From GCA-2687025 sp964473525 (GTDB taxonomy: Bacteria > Poribacteria > WGA-4E > GCA-2687025), in NCBI GenBank assembly GCA_964473525.1, contig CAYYPK010000004.1:248001-312000 (forward strand): a stretch of DNA of 64,000 bases, in the 5' to 3' direction. The notes under the pieces are model-generated. The model was not told the origin of the DNA, searched no databases, and saw only the letters and a list, made by a program, of their open reading frames with translations. Of this stretch, positions 25,524-34,609 are shown piece by piece (the stretch's first letter is position 1; every line of letters begins with the position of its first letter). Made by a program: the position numbers and the translations under genes.

Positions 25524-27182
25524 TCACAGCAGAACGCACGGGCTTCGCATGACCAGCAGGCTCAGGTCGTCGTGCGCGAGGGCGTCGGCAAACGCTCCGC
25601 GGGTGGCGGCGCCGTCCGCCGGGTCGAACACGCGCACCAGGTCGATGTTGAGCGCGTCGGCAAACTTCTCGGGAAGTAGGGGAGCCACGTCGCGTCCGGC
25701 GGCCGTCTTGCCGGTCGTTGGGCTGGGCTGGCACCCGGATAGCGCCGTCGTCATGTTGTCCAACACCAGGACGACCATGCGCACGCGGTTGTAGGCGGCG
25801 TTGGCGAGCCCCGGGAACGCGGAATGGAAGAACCCAGAGTCTCCAGGGCACGCGATGACTTGGGCGTCTGGATTTGACCGCGCAATGCCGGCGGCGATCC
25901 CCACGCATGATCCCATGGCGATCTTCACGTCCAGCATCTCGAGCGGCGGTACCATCAGCCGCACAGCGCATCCCGGATCGGCGACGACGACGCCGTTGAC
26001 GCCTAGCGCCCCCAATTCTGCCTGCAACGCGCGGAAGGTGGGGTCGTACGGGCAGCCTTCGCAGAGACCGTCGCTGACGGGCGGGACGAGCGACGGCTTC
26101 AGCGGCGCGTCAGTGAAGGGAGTCGGCGCCATTTCGGTAGGGGCGTCGACGCCAAAGAACGACGCAATGCCGCTGGCGATCTCCGGGGCCAACAACTCCC
26201 CCTCGCGGGGCAGATGACCTGACTGCTTGCCACACACCTCGACCGGCACGCCAGCCTCGTGAGCCAGCGCCTTCACGCGCGTCTCGATGTAGGGCTCAAT
26301 CTCTTCGACAACAAGTACGCGCTCAACAGACGCGAGGAATGGGACGACGAGGTCACCCGGCATCGGGAGAAGCGTCGCCAGGTCGAGGCGCGCCACGTCG
26401 GCTGGCACGTCCATGGTATCGAGCACTGCATCTACCTTGGCGCCGCAGAACCCCGCCGACAGAATGCCCAGCGCCCCGCCCGGAGTCGTCGTGTTGAAGG
26501 CGCTAGTAGCGAATTCGCCCTCCACGCCTCCCAGCTTCTCGTGGAGTTGCTTGTGACGAGAGATGACGTTCGACGTGGAAGCGATCCACCTCCGCTGCGC
26601 CCGCTCCAACGTGACGTCGGCGGGAGGCGTCGGGGCGGGTCGCTCGGCAGGGGGCAGAGCCGTATCGACCTGGGTGAATGCGAAGCTGCGCACCTCGCGC
26701 ACGATGACGGGCATCTCGATGCGCTCGGATAGCTCGAAGGCGTACTCCATCGCCGCGCAGCCATCGGACACGCGCGTCGGCTCAATCATAGGGAGCTCAG
26801 CGAACTGCCCCAAGAGACGGGAATCTTGCTCGTTCTGCGAGCGATATGCGGAGGGGTCGTCTCCGACGACCAGCACGCAACCCGCGCGCGTCCCAGCCAG
26901 ATTCACCGCCATGACGGTGTCGAGGGCGACGTTCAGCCCAACGCCCTTGACACACAGCAGCGACCTGAGCCCAGAGATCGCGGAGCCCCACACGACCTCA
27001 AACGCGACCTTCTCGTTGACCGACCACTCGACGTAGATGCCGTGTTCATCGGCAACACCCAGCAACCCCGTGAGCACGCCCGTGCTCGGAGAGCCAGGGT
27101 ACCCGGCGACGACGCGCACGCCCGCCCGAATCGCGCCGCGAGCCAGCGCCTGTTCCCCGTTGACGCGCTCCGTCTCGCTCAC
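25524..27182 (-). CDS. Indolepyruvate ferredoxin oxidoreductase alpha subunit-like (lacks C-terminal ferredoxin)
   Basis: The 552-residue protein has the IorA layout: pyrimidine-binding domain at the start (GEQALARGAIRAGVRVVAGYPGSPST), a middle transketolase-like domain, and the thiamine-diphosphate domain with GLCEGCPYDP, PGDSGFFHSAFPGLANAAYN and VLDNMTTALSG. Typical IorA (about 600-640 residues) ends in two [4Fe-4S] ferredoxin motifs; this protein stops at VMRSPCVLL with none. No beta subunit gene is in the window. The GTG start overlaps the upstream MNT-HEPN stop by 4 nt. It may use a separate ferredoxin, or act as a different 2-ketoacid oxidoreductase or decarboxylase. Confidence 0.8.
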   Translation of the reverse strand: MSETERVNGEQALARGAIRAGVRVVAGYPGSPSTGVLTGLLGVADEHGIYVEWSVNEKVAFEVVWGSAISGLRSLLCVKGVGLNVALDTVMAVNLAGTRAGCVLVVGDDPSAYRSQNEQDSRLLGQFAELPMIEPTRVSDGCAAMEYAFELSERIEMPVIVREVRSFAFTQVDTALPPAERPAPTPPADVTLERAQRRWIASTSNVISRHKQLHEKLGGVEGEFATSAFNTTTPGGALGILSAGFCGAKVDAVLDTMDVPADVARLDLATLLPMPGDLVVPFLASVERVLVVEEIEPYIETRVKALAHEAGVPVEVCGKQSGHLPREGELLAPEIASGIASFFGVDAPTEMAPTPFTDAPLKPSLVPPVSDGLCEGCPYDPTFRALQAELGALGVNGVVVADPGCAVRLMVPPLEMLDVKIAMGSCVGIAAGIARSNPDAQVIACPGDSGFFHSAFPGLANAAYNRVRMVVLVLDNMTTALSGCQPSPTTGKTAAGRDVAPLLPEKFADALNIDLVRVFDPADGAATRGAFADALAHDDLSLLVMRSPCVLL

Positions 27183-27916
27183 TGGGTCTCTCCTCGGTAG
27201 ATGGCGACGCGCGCCCGGACAAATGCCCTGAACTGTTCGAGTAGCGACATGGCCTCCCGCGCCTCGTCCATCGTTGTCTCGGGTCCGTCCGGGTAGCGCG
27301 TCTCAACCGCGTAATCTGACAGGAGCGCCAACCGGTCCGCCCACGCCGAGAACGCCGAATCTGCTTCAGCGCACTGCTCCGCCAACGTGTTGAGTTCGTG
27401 CGTGCGCAAGGCGTCGATGTCGACGAGCGTGAGAAACGTCTTGATTTCCTTCTCAATGCACTGCTGCGCGTGGAAACAGGCCCTCCGGACGCGATGTTCG
27501 CTCTGCATGGCAAACTCCGCGAACTCGCGGTCCATGTCCGCCTCGTCGAACCACCGCAGGGCGGCCGCGTAGCGTTCGTCTACCTCATCCGCCATGTACA
27601 GGATGACTCCTTCCCGATCCGCAGCGCGCTCAACGCTGTTCGCGAACCGCTTTCGCCACGCGAATTCCGCTGCGGTCGCGTAGTGCATCTCACAAGACGG
27701 CGAGGCCGAGCACGCGGCGCGTCGGATCGCCAGGCGCGTCTCCGTATCTGGACGTTCCTCCCATGTGACGACGAGCACATCGTAGTCGCTATCTGGACGC
27801 GCGTCGGCGCGAGCTCGGGAGCCGAACAGGTAGATGGCGCGTACGGACACGGACGCGATCACCGCGTCGCGGATGGTCGCCAATGTCGCGTCGTCGTGCC
27901 GTCTTAGCGCCTGCAT
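27179..27916 (-). CDS. Nucleotidyltransferase-HEPN fusion protein
   Basis: The 245-residue protein joins two domains. Residues about 1-120 are a minimal nucleotidyltransferase (MNT) with AIYLFGSRARADARPDSDYDVLVV, where GS and DxD supply the catalytic pattern. Residues about 125-245 form a HEPN helical domain with FAMQSEHRVRRACFHAQQCIEKEIKTFL. An R-x4-H spacing (RRACFH) occurs at the HEPN RNase motif position. As separate genes these domains form toxin-antitoxin pairs in which MNT AMPylates the HEPN toxin; as a fusion the role is unclear. The start at 27916 was chosen over the upstream extension. It is coupled to the IorA-like gene by a GTGA overlap. Confidence 0.78.
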   Translation of the reverse strand: MQALRRHDDATLATIRDAVIASVSVRAIYLFGSRARADARPDSDYDVLVVTWEERPDTETRLAIRRAACSASPSCEMHYATAAEFAWRKRFANSVERAADREGVILYMADEVDERYAAALRWFDEADMDREFAEFAMQSEHRVRRACFHAQQCIEKEIKTFLTLVDIDALRTHELNTLAEQCAEADSAFSAWADRLALLSDYAVETRYPDGPETTMDEAREAMSLLEQFRAFVRARVAIYRGETQ

Positions 27917-28146
27917 AGGCTTTCCCTCGTGAGATCGCCCAAGTGTAGCACGCCGTCCTACATGCTGCGGAACCGGTGTGGGGTACGGCCTCGAAACGCG
28001 CTCGGGGACCGCGTTGGCACGCAAGTCCTACCCATCGCGCAATGCACTTCGCACGTTTCGTATGATATGCTCATATGGGAACCGCCCGCATCAGCGGGCG
28101 AGCGATGTCTGCTGCCACGCGCGACATACCGCTGACGGGAATCGAC

Positions 28147-29604
28147 ATGGCCGTGACCTTTGCACTCGCGCGCGCGCGCTGCCTTGCGCGCGTGACCCTT
28201 CCTCTCTTGCTCATCGCTCTGTGGTCCTGCAGCGGCCCCGCTACGGTGCTTCGCGTGGAGGCTCCAACGCGTGCGCCAAGGCCTCTTGTGCGACACGATG
28301 TCGCCCCGATCCCGCTCAGCCCGCCGCAGGACTCCGAAGCCACGCCCATGCCCTCCGCGGACGGCGGCGCGGAAACGTCAGACGCTCTCTACGAATACGC
28401 CGAGTTGAACAAGGTGATGGATGTCGACTGGTTCGGGGAGGACATCCGCAACGCGGCGTCGGACATCACGTTTGACACCAACGTCACCGTGCAGGTTGGC
28501 CCGCTGGTCGTCGGGTCGGTCAGCCTCGCCGCCAGCCAGATGCCCGTTGGTCTGATCCTGGACCTGATTACGACCGCGGCGGGCGCCACGTACGTGCGGC
28601 AGGCGGAGAACGTCTACCTCATCGCAGCGATCAACACGAAGAGCCCGGCGTTCCCAAGTATCGCCGAGACCGAGATGGTTGACCTGCAGTACGTGAAGGT
28701 CACGCAGCTCCGCGACCTCCTGCCAGACTACCTACTCGAGTACGTGCGACTGAGCGCCGACGAGCCCCACGCCCTGGTTACGGCTCCGAGCAAGCTGAAG
28801 CAGTCCATCATCCGCGTCATCCGCGCGGTCGACCAGCCGCAGACGCAACTCGTCATGCGCGCGCTCGTCGTAGAATTGTCCGAGGAGGCCGCCCGGGAAT
28901 TGGGCTTCGCGTGGGCGATGGATTCGTCGCGAACGCCCGTGCCAGAGGGTGGGCGTATCCCGTCGAATCGAGTGAACGCGTTCAACGGGGCTCAGGCGCT
29001 GCAAGAGGGCGTCTTCGGTCACGATCTCGGCGCGACGTTCGTTGGGGAATTCACGCACAAGCTTCAGGCGTCTCTTCGCAGCCTCCAGGAGAGTGGACAG
29101 GCGCAGATTCGCGTCGACACGCGTCTGATGACACAGAACGGCAAGCCTGCGGACCTGAATTTCCGCCTCCAGCAGTTCTTCCGTATAGAGACTGGGACGG
29201 TGGCATTCCCGCGGATCGACCTCGAGAAGATCGAGTCCGGCGTGAAGCTCGAGGCGACGCCCCAAATATCGCGGTCTGGGGACATTACTCTTGACCTCAG
29301 CACTACCGTGGACGATGTGGTCGCGCTCTCCTCGAACGGACTACCAGTCGTGCAGACGCGGAACGCCAACTCGACCGTCCGCGTGCAGGACGGCGACACG
29401 ATCGTCATCGCGGGAATGGTGGAGGAACGTGAGAGCGAGATCGCGCACAAAGTCCCGCTCCTCGGTCATATCCCTATCGTCGGACGGTTGTTCAGCAGTA
29501 CGCGCAAGCTCGTCTCGAAGCGTGAGGTCGCCATCTTCATTACCCCGGAGATCCTGCCGGAGTCGGGCAGCACGTGGGAGTGGGACTTCGCCTTGGCCGA
29601 GTAG
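28147..29604 (+). CDS. Secretin (GspD/PilQ-like) lipoprotein, orphan
   Basis: The 485-residue protein has a lipoprotein signal with an ALWSC lipobox near residue 28, a variable N-terminal part, an STN/N0-like region (QMPVGLILDLITTAAGATYVRQAENVYLI), an N-domain (VDLQYVKVTQLRDLLPDYL) and the secretin domain from about residue 250. The secretin signature is clear in ESGVKLEATPQISRSGDITLDLS, TVRVQDGDTIVIAGMVEERESE and VPLLGHIPIVGRLFSS. It would form an outer-membrane channel, showing a double-membrane cell envelope. No other type II or IV pilus genes are nearby. The ATG at 28147 gives the shortest proper lipoprotein signal. Confidence 0.85.
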   Translation: MAVTFALARARCLARVTLPLLLIALWSCSGPATVLRVEAPTRAPRPLVRHDVAPIPLSPPQDSEATPMPSADGGAETSDALYEYAELNKVMDVDWFGEDIRNAASDITFDTNVTVQVGPLVVGSVSLAASQMPVGLILDLITTAAGATYVRQAENVYLIAAINTKSPAFPSIAETEMVDLQYVKVTQLRDLLPDYLLEYVRLSADEPHALVTAPSKLKQSIIRVIRAVDQPQTQLVMRALVVELSEEAARELGFAWAMDSSRTPVPEGGRIPSNRVNAFNGAQALQEGVFGHDLGATFVGEFTHKLQASLRSLQESGQAQIRVDTRLMTQNGKPADLNFRLQQFFRIETGTVAFPRIDLEKIESGVKLEATPQISRSGDITLDLSTTVDDVVALSSNGLPVVQTRNANSTVRVQDGDTIVIAGMVEERESEIAHKVPLLGHIPIVGRLFSSTRKLVSKREVAIFITPEILPESGSTWEWDFALAE

Positions 29605-29638
29605 GCCCTCTCCTCCCGGATCGCGAGAGGACAGAACC

Positions 29639-30610
29639 GTGGCCAACTACCCCAGCGTCCGTATGCGACGCCTGCGGCGCAACGACGCTACACGCCGTAT
29701 GGTGCGGGAGACGCGTCTCTCCCCCGATAACCTGATCTATCCTATGTTCGTCACGCACGGGTCTGGCGTCCGCGCCGAGATACCATCCATGCCGGACTGC
29801 TACCAGCTCTCCATCGACGGCATCGTCTCCGAGGCGGAGGAGCTCGTCAGGCTCGGTGTCCCTGCGACCATTCTCTTCGGAATCCCCGCCAGCAAGGACG
29901 CGGTCGGGTCGGAGGCGTACGCCGACGACGGCATCATCCAGCAGACCGCGCGCGCGTTGAAGGAGACGGTCCCCGACCTGCTCGTCATCACGGACGTGTG
30001 CCTGTGCGAGTACACGGACCACGGTCACTGCGGCGTCATTCACGATGGCGATGTCCTGAACGACGCCACGACAGAGCTCCTTGCGAAGGAAGCCGTATCC
30101 CACGCGCGCGCGGGCGCGGACATCATCGCGCCGTCTGACATGATGGACGGGCGCATAGCGGTCATCCGCGAGGCGCTCGACGGCGCCGGCTTCGACCAGA
30201 TACCCATCATGGCATATTCGGCGAAGTACTCGTCCGCCTTCTATGGGCCGTTCCGCGACGCCGCCGAGTCAGCTCCGCAGTTCGGTGACCGGCGCTCGTA
30301 CCAGATGGATCCGCCGAACGTGAGCGAGGCGCTCCGGGAGGTCGAGCTCGACCTGCAAGAGGGCGCCGACATCGTCATGGTGAAGCCGGCGTTGCCGTAC
30401 CTGGACGTAATCCGGGCGGTGAAGGACCGCTACGACGTTCCCCTCGCCGCCTATAATGTCAGTGGCGAATACGCTATGCTTAAGGCGGCGGCCCGGCTGG
30501 GATGGCTCGACGAGGAGCGTGTGATGGTGGAGTCCGTCACCTCCATCCGCCGCGCCGGAGCCGACATGATCCTCACCTACTTCGCGAAGGCGCTCGCGGC
30601 GCTACTCTAG
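29639..30610 (+). CDS. hemB: Porphobilinogen synthase
   Basis: The 323-residue enzyme condenses two 5-aminolevulinate molecules in tetrapyrrole synthesis. The zinc-site cysteines lie in DVCLCEYTDHGHCG (about 121, 123 and 131), so it is a zinc-dependent form. The two active-site lysines are in MAYSAKYSSAFYGPFR (about Lys196) and IVMVKPALPYLD (about Lys249). The start is a GTG with GAGAGG 8 nt upstream. It follows the secretin by 34 bp and precedes DUF503 by 4 bp, so it likely begins or joins the translation-gene operon. Its product supports haem and cobalamin synthesis. Confidence 0.95.
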   Translation: MANYPSVRMRRLRRNDATRRMVRETRLSPDNLIYPMFVTHGSGVRAEIPSMPDCYQLSIDGIVSEAEELVRLGVPATILFGIPASKDAVGSEAYADDGIIQQTARALKETVPDLLVITDVCLCEYTDHGHCGVIHDGDVLNDATTELLAKEAVSHARAGADIIAPSDMMDGRIAVIREALDGAGFDQIPIMAYSAKYSSAFYGPFRDAAESAPQFGDRRSYQMDPPNVSEALREVELDLQEGADIVMVKPALPYLDVIRAVKDRYDVPLAAYNVSGEYAMLKAAARLGWLDEERVMVESVTSIRRAGADMILTYFAKALAALL

Positions 30611-30614
30611 CCCA

Positions 30615-30902
30615 ATGCACATCGGCGTATGCATCATTCGGCTCCAAGCGTCCGAAAGCGGATCGCTCAAGGACAAGCGTAGGGTTGTGCGCAGCATCAA
30701 GGACCGCGCAAGGCAGCGCTTCAACGTCGCCATCGCGGAAGTGGACTACCTCGACGACCGCCGCGTGGCGGAGCTCGGCGTCACCTGCGTCTCCAACGAG
30801 TCGGGCCACGCGGACAGCATGCTGACGAAGGTAGTGGACTACATTGAGGGGTCGTTTCCCATCGTTGTCACGAACGTAGAACGGGAACTGTGGACGATCT
30901 GA
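30615..30902 (+). CDS. DUF503 family protein (YlxP-like)
   Basis: The 95-residue protein is a full-length DUF503 member, with HIGVCIIRLQASESGSLKDKRRVVRSIKDRARQRFNVAIAEVDYLDD and the ending VDYIEGSFPIVVTNVERELW. In Firmicutes this gene (ylxP) sits between infB and rbfA; the same rbfA linkage is seen here, with the stop overlapping the rbfA start by 13 nt. The function is not established; a role in ribosome maturation is inferred from the neighbourhood. Confidence 0.9.
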   Translation: MHIGVCIIRLQASESGSLKDKRRVVRSIKDRARQRFNVAIAEVDYLDDRRVAELGVTCVSNESGHADSMLTKVVDYIEGSFPIVVTNVERELWTI

Positions 30903-31273
30903 CTTTCGGCAGGACAGACCGCGTCGCGGAACGCATCAAGCGCGAGCTCAGCGACGTGCTCCAACGCAAGGTGAACGACCCACGACTTAGGGATGTCGTC
31001 GTGTCGCGCGTCCGCATGTCCAACGATAACCAGGTGGCCTGGGTGCTTCTGAGCGTGTGGCCCATTGAGATCCGAGAAGACGTGGACAAGGCGCTACAGC
31101 GCGCCAGCGGCTTCCTCCGTCGTGAGGTGGGGCGGCGTCTTACGTTGCGGCATAGCCCCGACCTGCGCTTCGAGTTCGACGACGGGGCGAGCCATCTGCT
31201 GGACATGGACGCACTCCTGAAGAACGCGGATATGGGACCGGACGAAGAAGAGACTGACGGAGAAGAGGAGTAA
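30890..31273 (+). CDS. rbfA: 30S ribosome-binding factor A
   Basis: The 127-residue protein has the RbfA KH-like fold: RTDRVAERIKRELSDVLQRKVNDPRL, VVSRVRMSNDNQVAWVLLSVW, ALQRASGFLRREVGRRLTLRHSPDLRFEFDD. It assists 16S rRNA 5'-end maturation and late 30S assembly. The start is a GTG inside the end of DUF503, a coupled overlap. The C-terminus is an acidic tail (EEETDGEEE). It is followed after 2 nt by nrnA. Confidence 0.93.
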   Translation: MDDLTFGRTDRVAERIKRELSDVLQRKVNDPRLRDVVVSRVRMSNDNQVAWVLLSVWPIEIREDVDKALQRASGFLRREVGRRLTLRHSPDLRFEFDDGASHLLDMDALLKNADMGPDEEETDGEEE

Positions 31274-31275
31274 GA

Positions 31276-32265
31276 GTGGCGGAGCGGTCAAACGACGATT
31301 TCGACGCCGTCCTGGCGGCGTTTGCACAGTACGACTCGTTTTGGGTCGTGTCGCATATCCACCCGGACCCGGACGCCATCGGCTCGCAACTGGCGCTGGC
31401 GCACTATCTGAAGCGCCGGGGCAAGCACGTCGAGGTGCTGTCGCGGGACACGGTGCCGCGCATCACGCGTTACCTGCCAGGGGCTGAGTGGTGCCGCCAG
31501 CAGCCGGAGACGCTGGGTCTGGACGCCCTCGTGGTGATGGACGTCAGCAGCAAGATACGCATCGGCAAGGATCTCGCCGAGAAGCTCGAGCCGGCGCACG
31601 TGACCATCAACATCGACCACCACGCGACGGGTGTGCCGTTCGCGGACGTAGCCGCCGTGCGTACCGACGCCGCCGCGACGTGCGAGATTCTGTACGACCT
31701 CTTCCAGTATGCCGACGAGCCCATCGACCGAGACATCGCGGAGTGCCTCTACGCCGGTCTCATCGGCGACACGGGCAACTTCCGCTTCTCGAATACCAAG
31801 AGGAAGGCGCACTACATCGCCGCTGACCTCATCGACCAGGGAGTGGAGCCGCACACGGCGTATGAGCACATCTACGGTTCGATGACCGCTGGGCAGGTGC
31901 AACTGCTGGGAATGGTCCTCAGCACGCTGCAGCGGTCCGACGACGATTCGATAGCGTGGCTCAAAGTCACGCAGGCGATGTACGACGCGACTGGCACGAC
32001 AACCGAAGACGTGGACGGTTTCATCGACTACGCGCGATCCATTGATGGCGTGAAGGCCGTGTCACTCATCGGCGAGTTGCCCGACGGTCGGATCAAGATC
32101 AGCTTCCGGTCCCGGCACAAGGACATCACCGTGGACGGTCTCGCCGCGGACTTCGGCGGGGGTGGACACCAATACGCCGCTGGCGCCGTGCAGGAGCCGC
32201 CCATTGAGGACGTCGAACGGCGAGTGCTCGCCGGACTCAAGGAACTTGTCAGCGATGTCTCCTGA
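31276..32265 (+). CDS. nrnA: DHH-family oligoribonuclease/pAp phosphatase
   Basis: The 329-residue enzyme has the NrnA pattern: VSHIHPDPDAIGSQLAL and VVMDVSSKIR for the first metal sites, the NIDHHATG signature, GLIGDTGNFRFSNT, and the C-terminal DHHA1 domain with ADFGGGGHQYAAGA. It degrades short oligoribonucleotides and dephosphorylates 3'-phosphoadenosine 5'-phosphate. The start is a GTG at 31276. The rbfA-nrnA-truB-ribF order is a well-known conserved arrangement, which supports the symbol. Confidence 0.92.
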   Translation: MAERSNDDFDAVLAAFAQYDSFWVVSHIHPDPDAIGSQLALAHYLKRRGKHVEVLSRDTVPRITRYLPGAEWCRQQPETLGLDALVVMDVSSKIRIGKDLAEKLEPAHVTINIDHHATGVPFADVAAVRTDAAATCEILYDLFQYADEPIDRDIAECLYAGLIGDTGNFRFSNTKRKAHYIAADLIDQGVEPHTAYEHIYGSMTAGQVQLLGMVLSTLQRSDDDSIAWLKVTQAMYDATGTTTEDVDGFIDYARSIDGVKAVSLIGELPDGRIKISFRSRHKDITVDGLAADFGGGGHQYAAGAVQEPPIEDVERRVLAGLKELVSDVS

Positions 32266-33001
32266 ATCGACGAGAGGCCCCGCCGGGATCCTTGTTGTGA
32301 ACAAGCCGGCGGGTATGTCGTCTCAGCAGGTGGTCACGCGCGTCAAACGCGCGATGCGGTACAAGAAGGCTGGCCACGCCGGCACTCTCGACCCGGAAGC
32401 GACGGGTGTCCTGATCGTGTGTCTGTCGGAGGCAACGCGCCTCTTCGAAGCGTTGCAGGGGCACGAGAAGGAGTACGTCTCCGTCATACGCCTGGGCGTG
32501 GAGACGAACACCTACGACATGACGGGCGAGATCGTTGCCGAGAAGGACGTGCCCGAGCTGACATCCGACGACGTCGAGCAAGTGCTGGAGAGCTACCGAG
32601 GCGATATCGAGCAAGTACCACCGATGTTCTCCGCGCTCAAGCACCGTGGGCAGCCGCTCTACAAGCTCGCGCGGCAGGGAATCACCGTCGAGCGTCCGCC
32701 TCGCGCCGTGACGGTGCGCGAGATGGAGCTCACGGACCTCCACCCGCCGCTGATGACGGTTCGCACGGTCTGCTCGCGAGGGACGTATATCCGCACCCTC
32801 GCGCACGACATCGGTCGGGACTTAGGCTGCGGTGGCTGCATCGACACCCTCGCTCGCACCCGTAGCGGGCCCTACTCAGTAGACGCCGCGATGGCGCTGG
32901 AGGACATTGAGAAGAACCCAGCGAAGGGCATCGCCAGCGTCATCCCGCTGGAGGACGTGCGGGCGATGCTGGAAGCAGAAGCTGGCGAGGCGTCTGGTTG
33001 A
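32255..33001 (+). CDS. truB: tRNA pseudouridine-55 synthase
   Basis: The 248-residue protein begins with GILVVNKPAGMSSQQVVTRVKR and contains GHAGTLDPEATGVLIVCLSEATR, in which the first aspartate is the catalytic residue of TruB. The binding segments QVPPMFSALKHRGQPLYKLARQG and CSRGTYIRTLAHDIGRDLGCGG follow. It makes pseudouridine 55 in the T-loop of tRNAs. The ATG overlaps the nrnA stop by 11 nt. The C-terminal PUA domain of larger TruB proteins is essentially absent, as in many bacteria. Confidence 0.95.
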   Translation: MSPESTRGPAGILVVNKPAGMSSQQVVTRVKRAMRYKKAGHAGTLDPEATGVLIVCLSEATRLFEALQGHEKEYVSVIRLGVETNTYDMTGEIVAEKDVPELTSDDVEQVLESYRGDIEQVPPMFSALKHRGQPLYKLARQGITVERPPRAVTVREMELTDLHPPLMTVRTVCSRGTYIRTLAHDIGRDLGCGGCIDTLARTRSGPYSVDAAMALEDIEKNPAKGIASVIPLEDVRAMLEAEAGEASG

Positions 33002-33918
33002 GGGTCGTAGACGACTTCTGGGATCCCCCACTCCTCGACCGACCGACCGTCCTGACCTTTGGCAAGTTCGACGCCCTCCACCTGGGACATCGCGCCGTCT
33101 TCGATACCGTGCTAGATCGTTCCAAGGCGGACGGAGCGGACGCCGCCGTCCTGTTTCTGGACCCACACCCTCTCAAGCTCATCGACCCTGAGCGGTGTCC
33201 GGCATCGCTGACGTCGCTGTCGCAGAAGCTCCGCATGTTCGAAGACATCGGCTTCGATATCGCCGTCGTCGGCCACTTCGACGAGAGGATGCGGGAGTTT
33301 CCCGCGACGGACTTCCTCGCGCGCCTCGTCAGCGCGTTCCGTGCGCGGGTCATCGCCGTGGGATACAGCGTGCGGTTCGGTTACGGCGGACGTGGAGACG
33401 TTGATCTGCTGCGCGCCCAGGCCCCTGTCTTGGGCTACGACGCCACGGCAGCGGAGGCCCACACGCGAGACGGCGCGGCGATCAGTAGCACGCGAGTCCG
33501 CGACGCGATTGCTGGCGCCGAATTCGATGTCGCCGCGTCCATGCTCGGACGCCCATACGCCCTTGCTGGCGAGGTCGTCGTTGGAGCTAAGATGGGTCGA
33601 CAGCTAGGGTTTCCCACCGCGAACGTGGCGTACGGAGACATGCAGTTGCCGCCCGAGGGCATCTACGCGGGATATACCCATTGCGGTGGCGAGCGGCGCC
33701 CATCGGCGATCAGCCTCGGAAAGCGCCCGACGTTCGACGGCACGCAACTGCTGCTCGAGAGCTACCTGCTGGATTTCTCCGACGACCTGTACGGAACGGA
33801 AGTCGAGGTGGAATTCGTCGAGCGCCTGCGCGGCCAGGAGAAGTTCGACTCCGTAGACGAGCTAACCGCGCGCATCCACGACGACGTCAGGAGGACGCGC
33901 GCCGCCTTGCTCGCCTAG
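32998..33918 (+). CDS. ribF: Bifunctional riboflavin kinase/FAD synthetase
   Basis: The 306-residue protein has the nucleotidyltransferase FAD synthetase domain first (LTFGKFDALHLGHRAVF and later SSTRVRDAIAGAEFDVAASMLGRPYAL) and the riboflavin kinase domain from about residue 185 (VVGAKMGRQLGFPTANV, ISLGKRPTFDGTQLLLESYLLDFSDDLYG). Together they turn riboflavin into FMN and FAD. The start is a TTG whose last two bases begin the truB TGA, a 4-nt coupled overlap. It closes the conserved translation cluster. Confidence 0.93.
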   Translation: MRVVDDFWDPPLLDRPTVLTFGKFDALHLGHRAVFDTVLDRSKADGADAAVLFLDPHPLKLIDPERCPASLTSLSQKLRMFEDIGFDIAVVGHFDERMREFPATDFLARLVSAFRARVIAVGYSVRFGYGGRGDVDLLRAQAPVLGYDATAAEAHTRDGAAISSTRVRDAIAGAEFDVAASMLGRPYALAGEVVVGAKMGRQLGFPTANVAYGDMQLPPEGIYAGYTHCGGERRPSAISLGKRPTFDGTQLLLESYLLDFSDDLYGTEVEVEFVERLRGQEKFDSVDELTARIHDDVRRTRAALLA

Positions 33919-33990
33919 TGTCTGGCTCACGCCGTCGAAGACGATCCCGACGTTCTACCCCACCCAACCGTCTCACCGAGGCCCTGTGGC

Positions 33991-34470
33991 ATGACAGATA
34001 CAGTTCTGGATGTGCGCTTCGCGCGGCTGGGCGATGCGCCGCATCTCGCGGACACGCTCGTCGCTTGGTACGAGCGCGAGTGGTTCGAGTATTACGGTCC
34101 AGGCGGCCCAGGCGACGCCAGCGAGAACGTGCGGGCGTCGATGCGGTCGGACGGTCTGCCCGTGTGCCTCGTGGCGCTAGACGGAGCCGGCGCTCCGATG
34201 GGCGCGGTGACACTGCGTGAGCGGTCGTTCTCGCACCTCCATCTGACGCCGTGGGTCGGCGCGCTACTCGTGGAGCCGTCGCACCGGCGGAAGGGCGTCG
34301 GAGCTGCTCTCGTGGGAGCCGCCGAGGACGAAGCGCGCCGACTCGGGTTCGAGACACTCCACATGTCCACCGACAGCGCGCATTCCATCGCCGAGCGTCG
34401 CGGATGGCGGGCGTTCGACACGGCCGAGTCCGGTCACGGTCTCGTCACGGTGTACGACCTCCAACTGTAG
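33991..34470 (+). CDS. GNAT family N-acetyltransferase
   Basis: The 159-residue protein has the GNAT fold. The acetyl-CoA-binding motif A is VGALLVEPSHRRKGVGAALVGAAEDEARRLGF, with the R/Q-x-x-G-x-G/A loop as RRKGVGAAL. The end (LHMSTDSAHSIAERRGWRAFD) supplies motif B. Substrate is unknown. It stands 72 bp after ribF on the same strand and may be read from that operon or from its own promoter. Confidence 0.85.
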   Translation: MTDTVLDVRFARLGDAPHLADTLVAWYEREWFEYYGPGGPGDASENVRASMRSDGLPVCLVALDGAGAPMGAVTLRERSFSHLHLTPWVGALLVEPSHRRKGVGAALVGAAEDEARRLGFETLHMSTDSAHSIAERRGWRAFDTAESGHGLVTVYDLQL

Positions 34471-34609
34471 TCGTGCCCCGCATGCGCCCCGCTGACGAGT
34501 GTCCCTCGCACCCGACGCGCGCGCATTGCGTGCGTATCTGTTCTACCTGACAATGCCGTAGACGCCCGGCTGGGTCGGGGTCGCGGGCGACATGGATAAG
34601 GAGGAAGGC

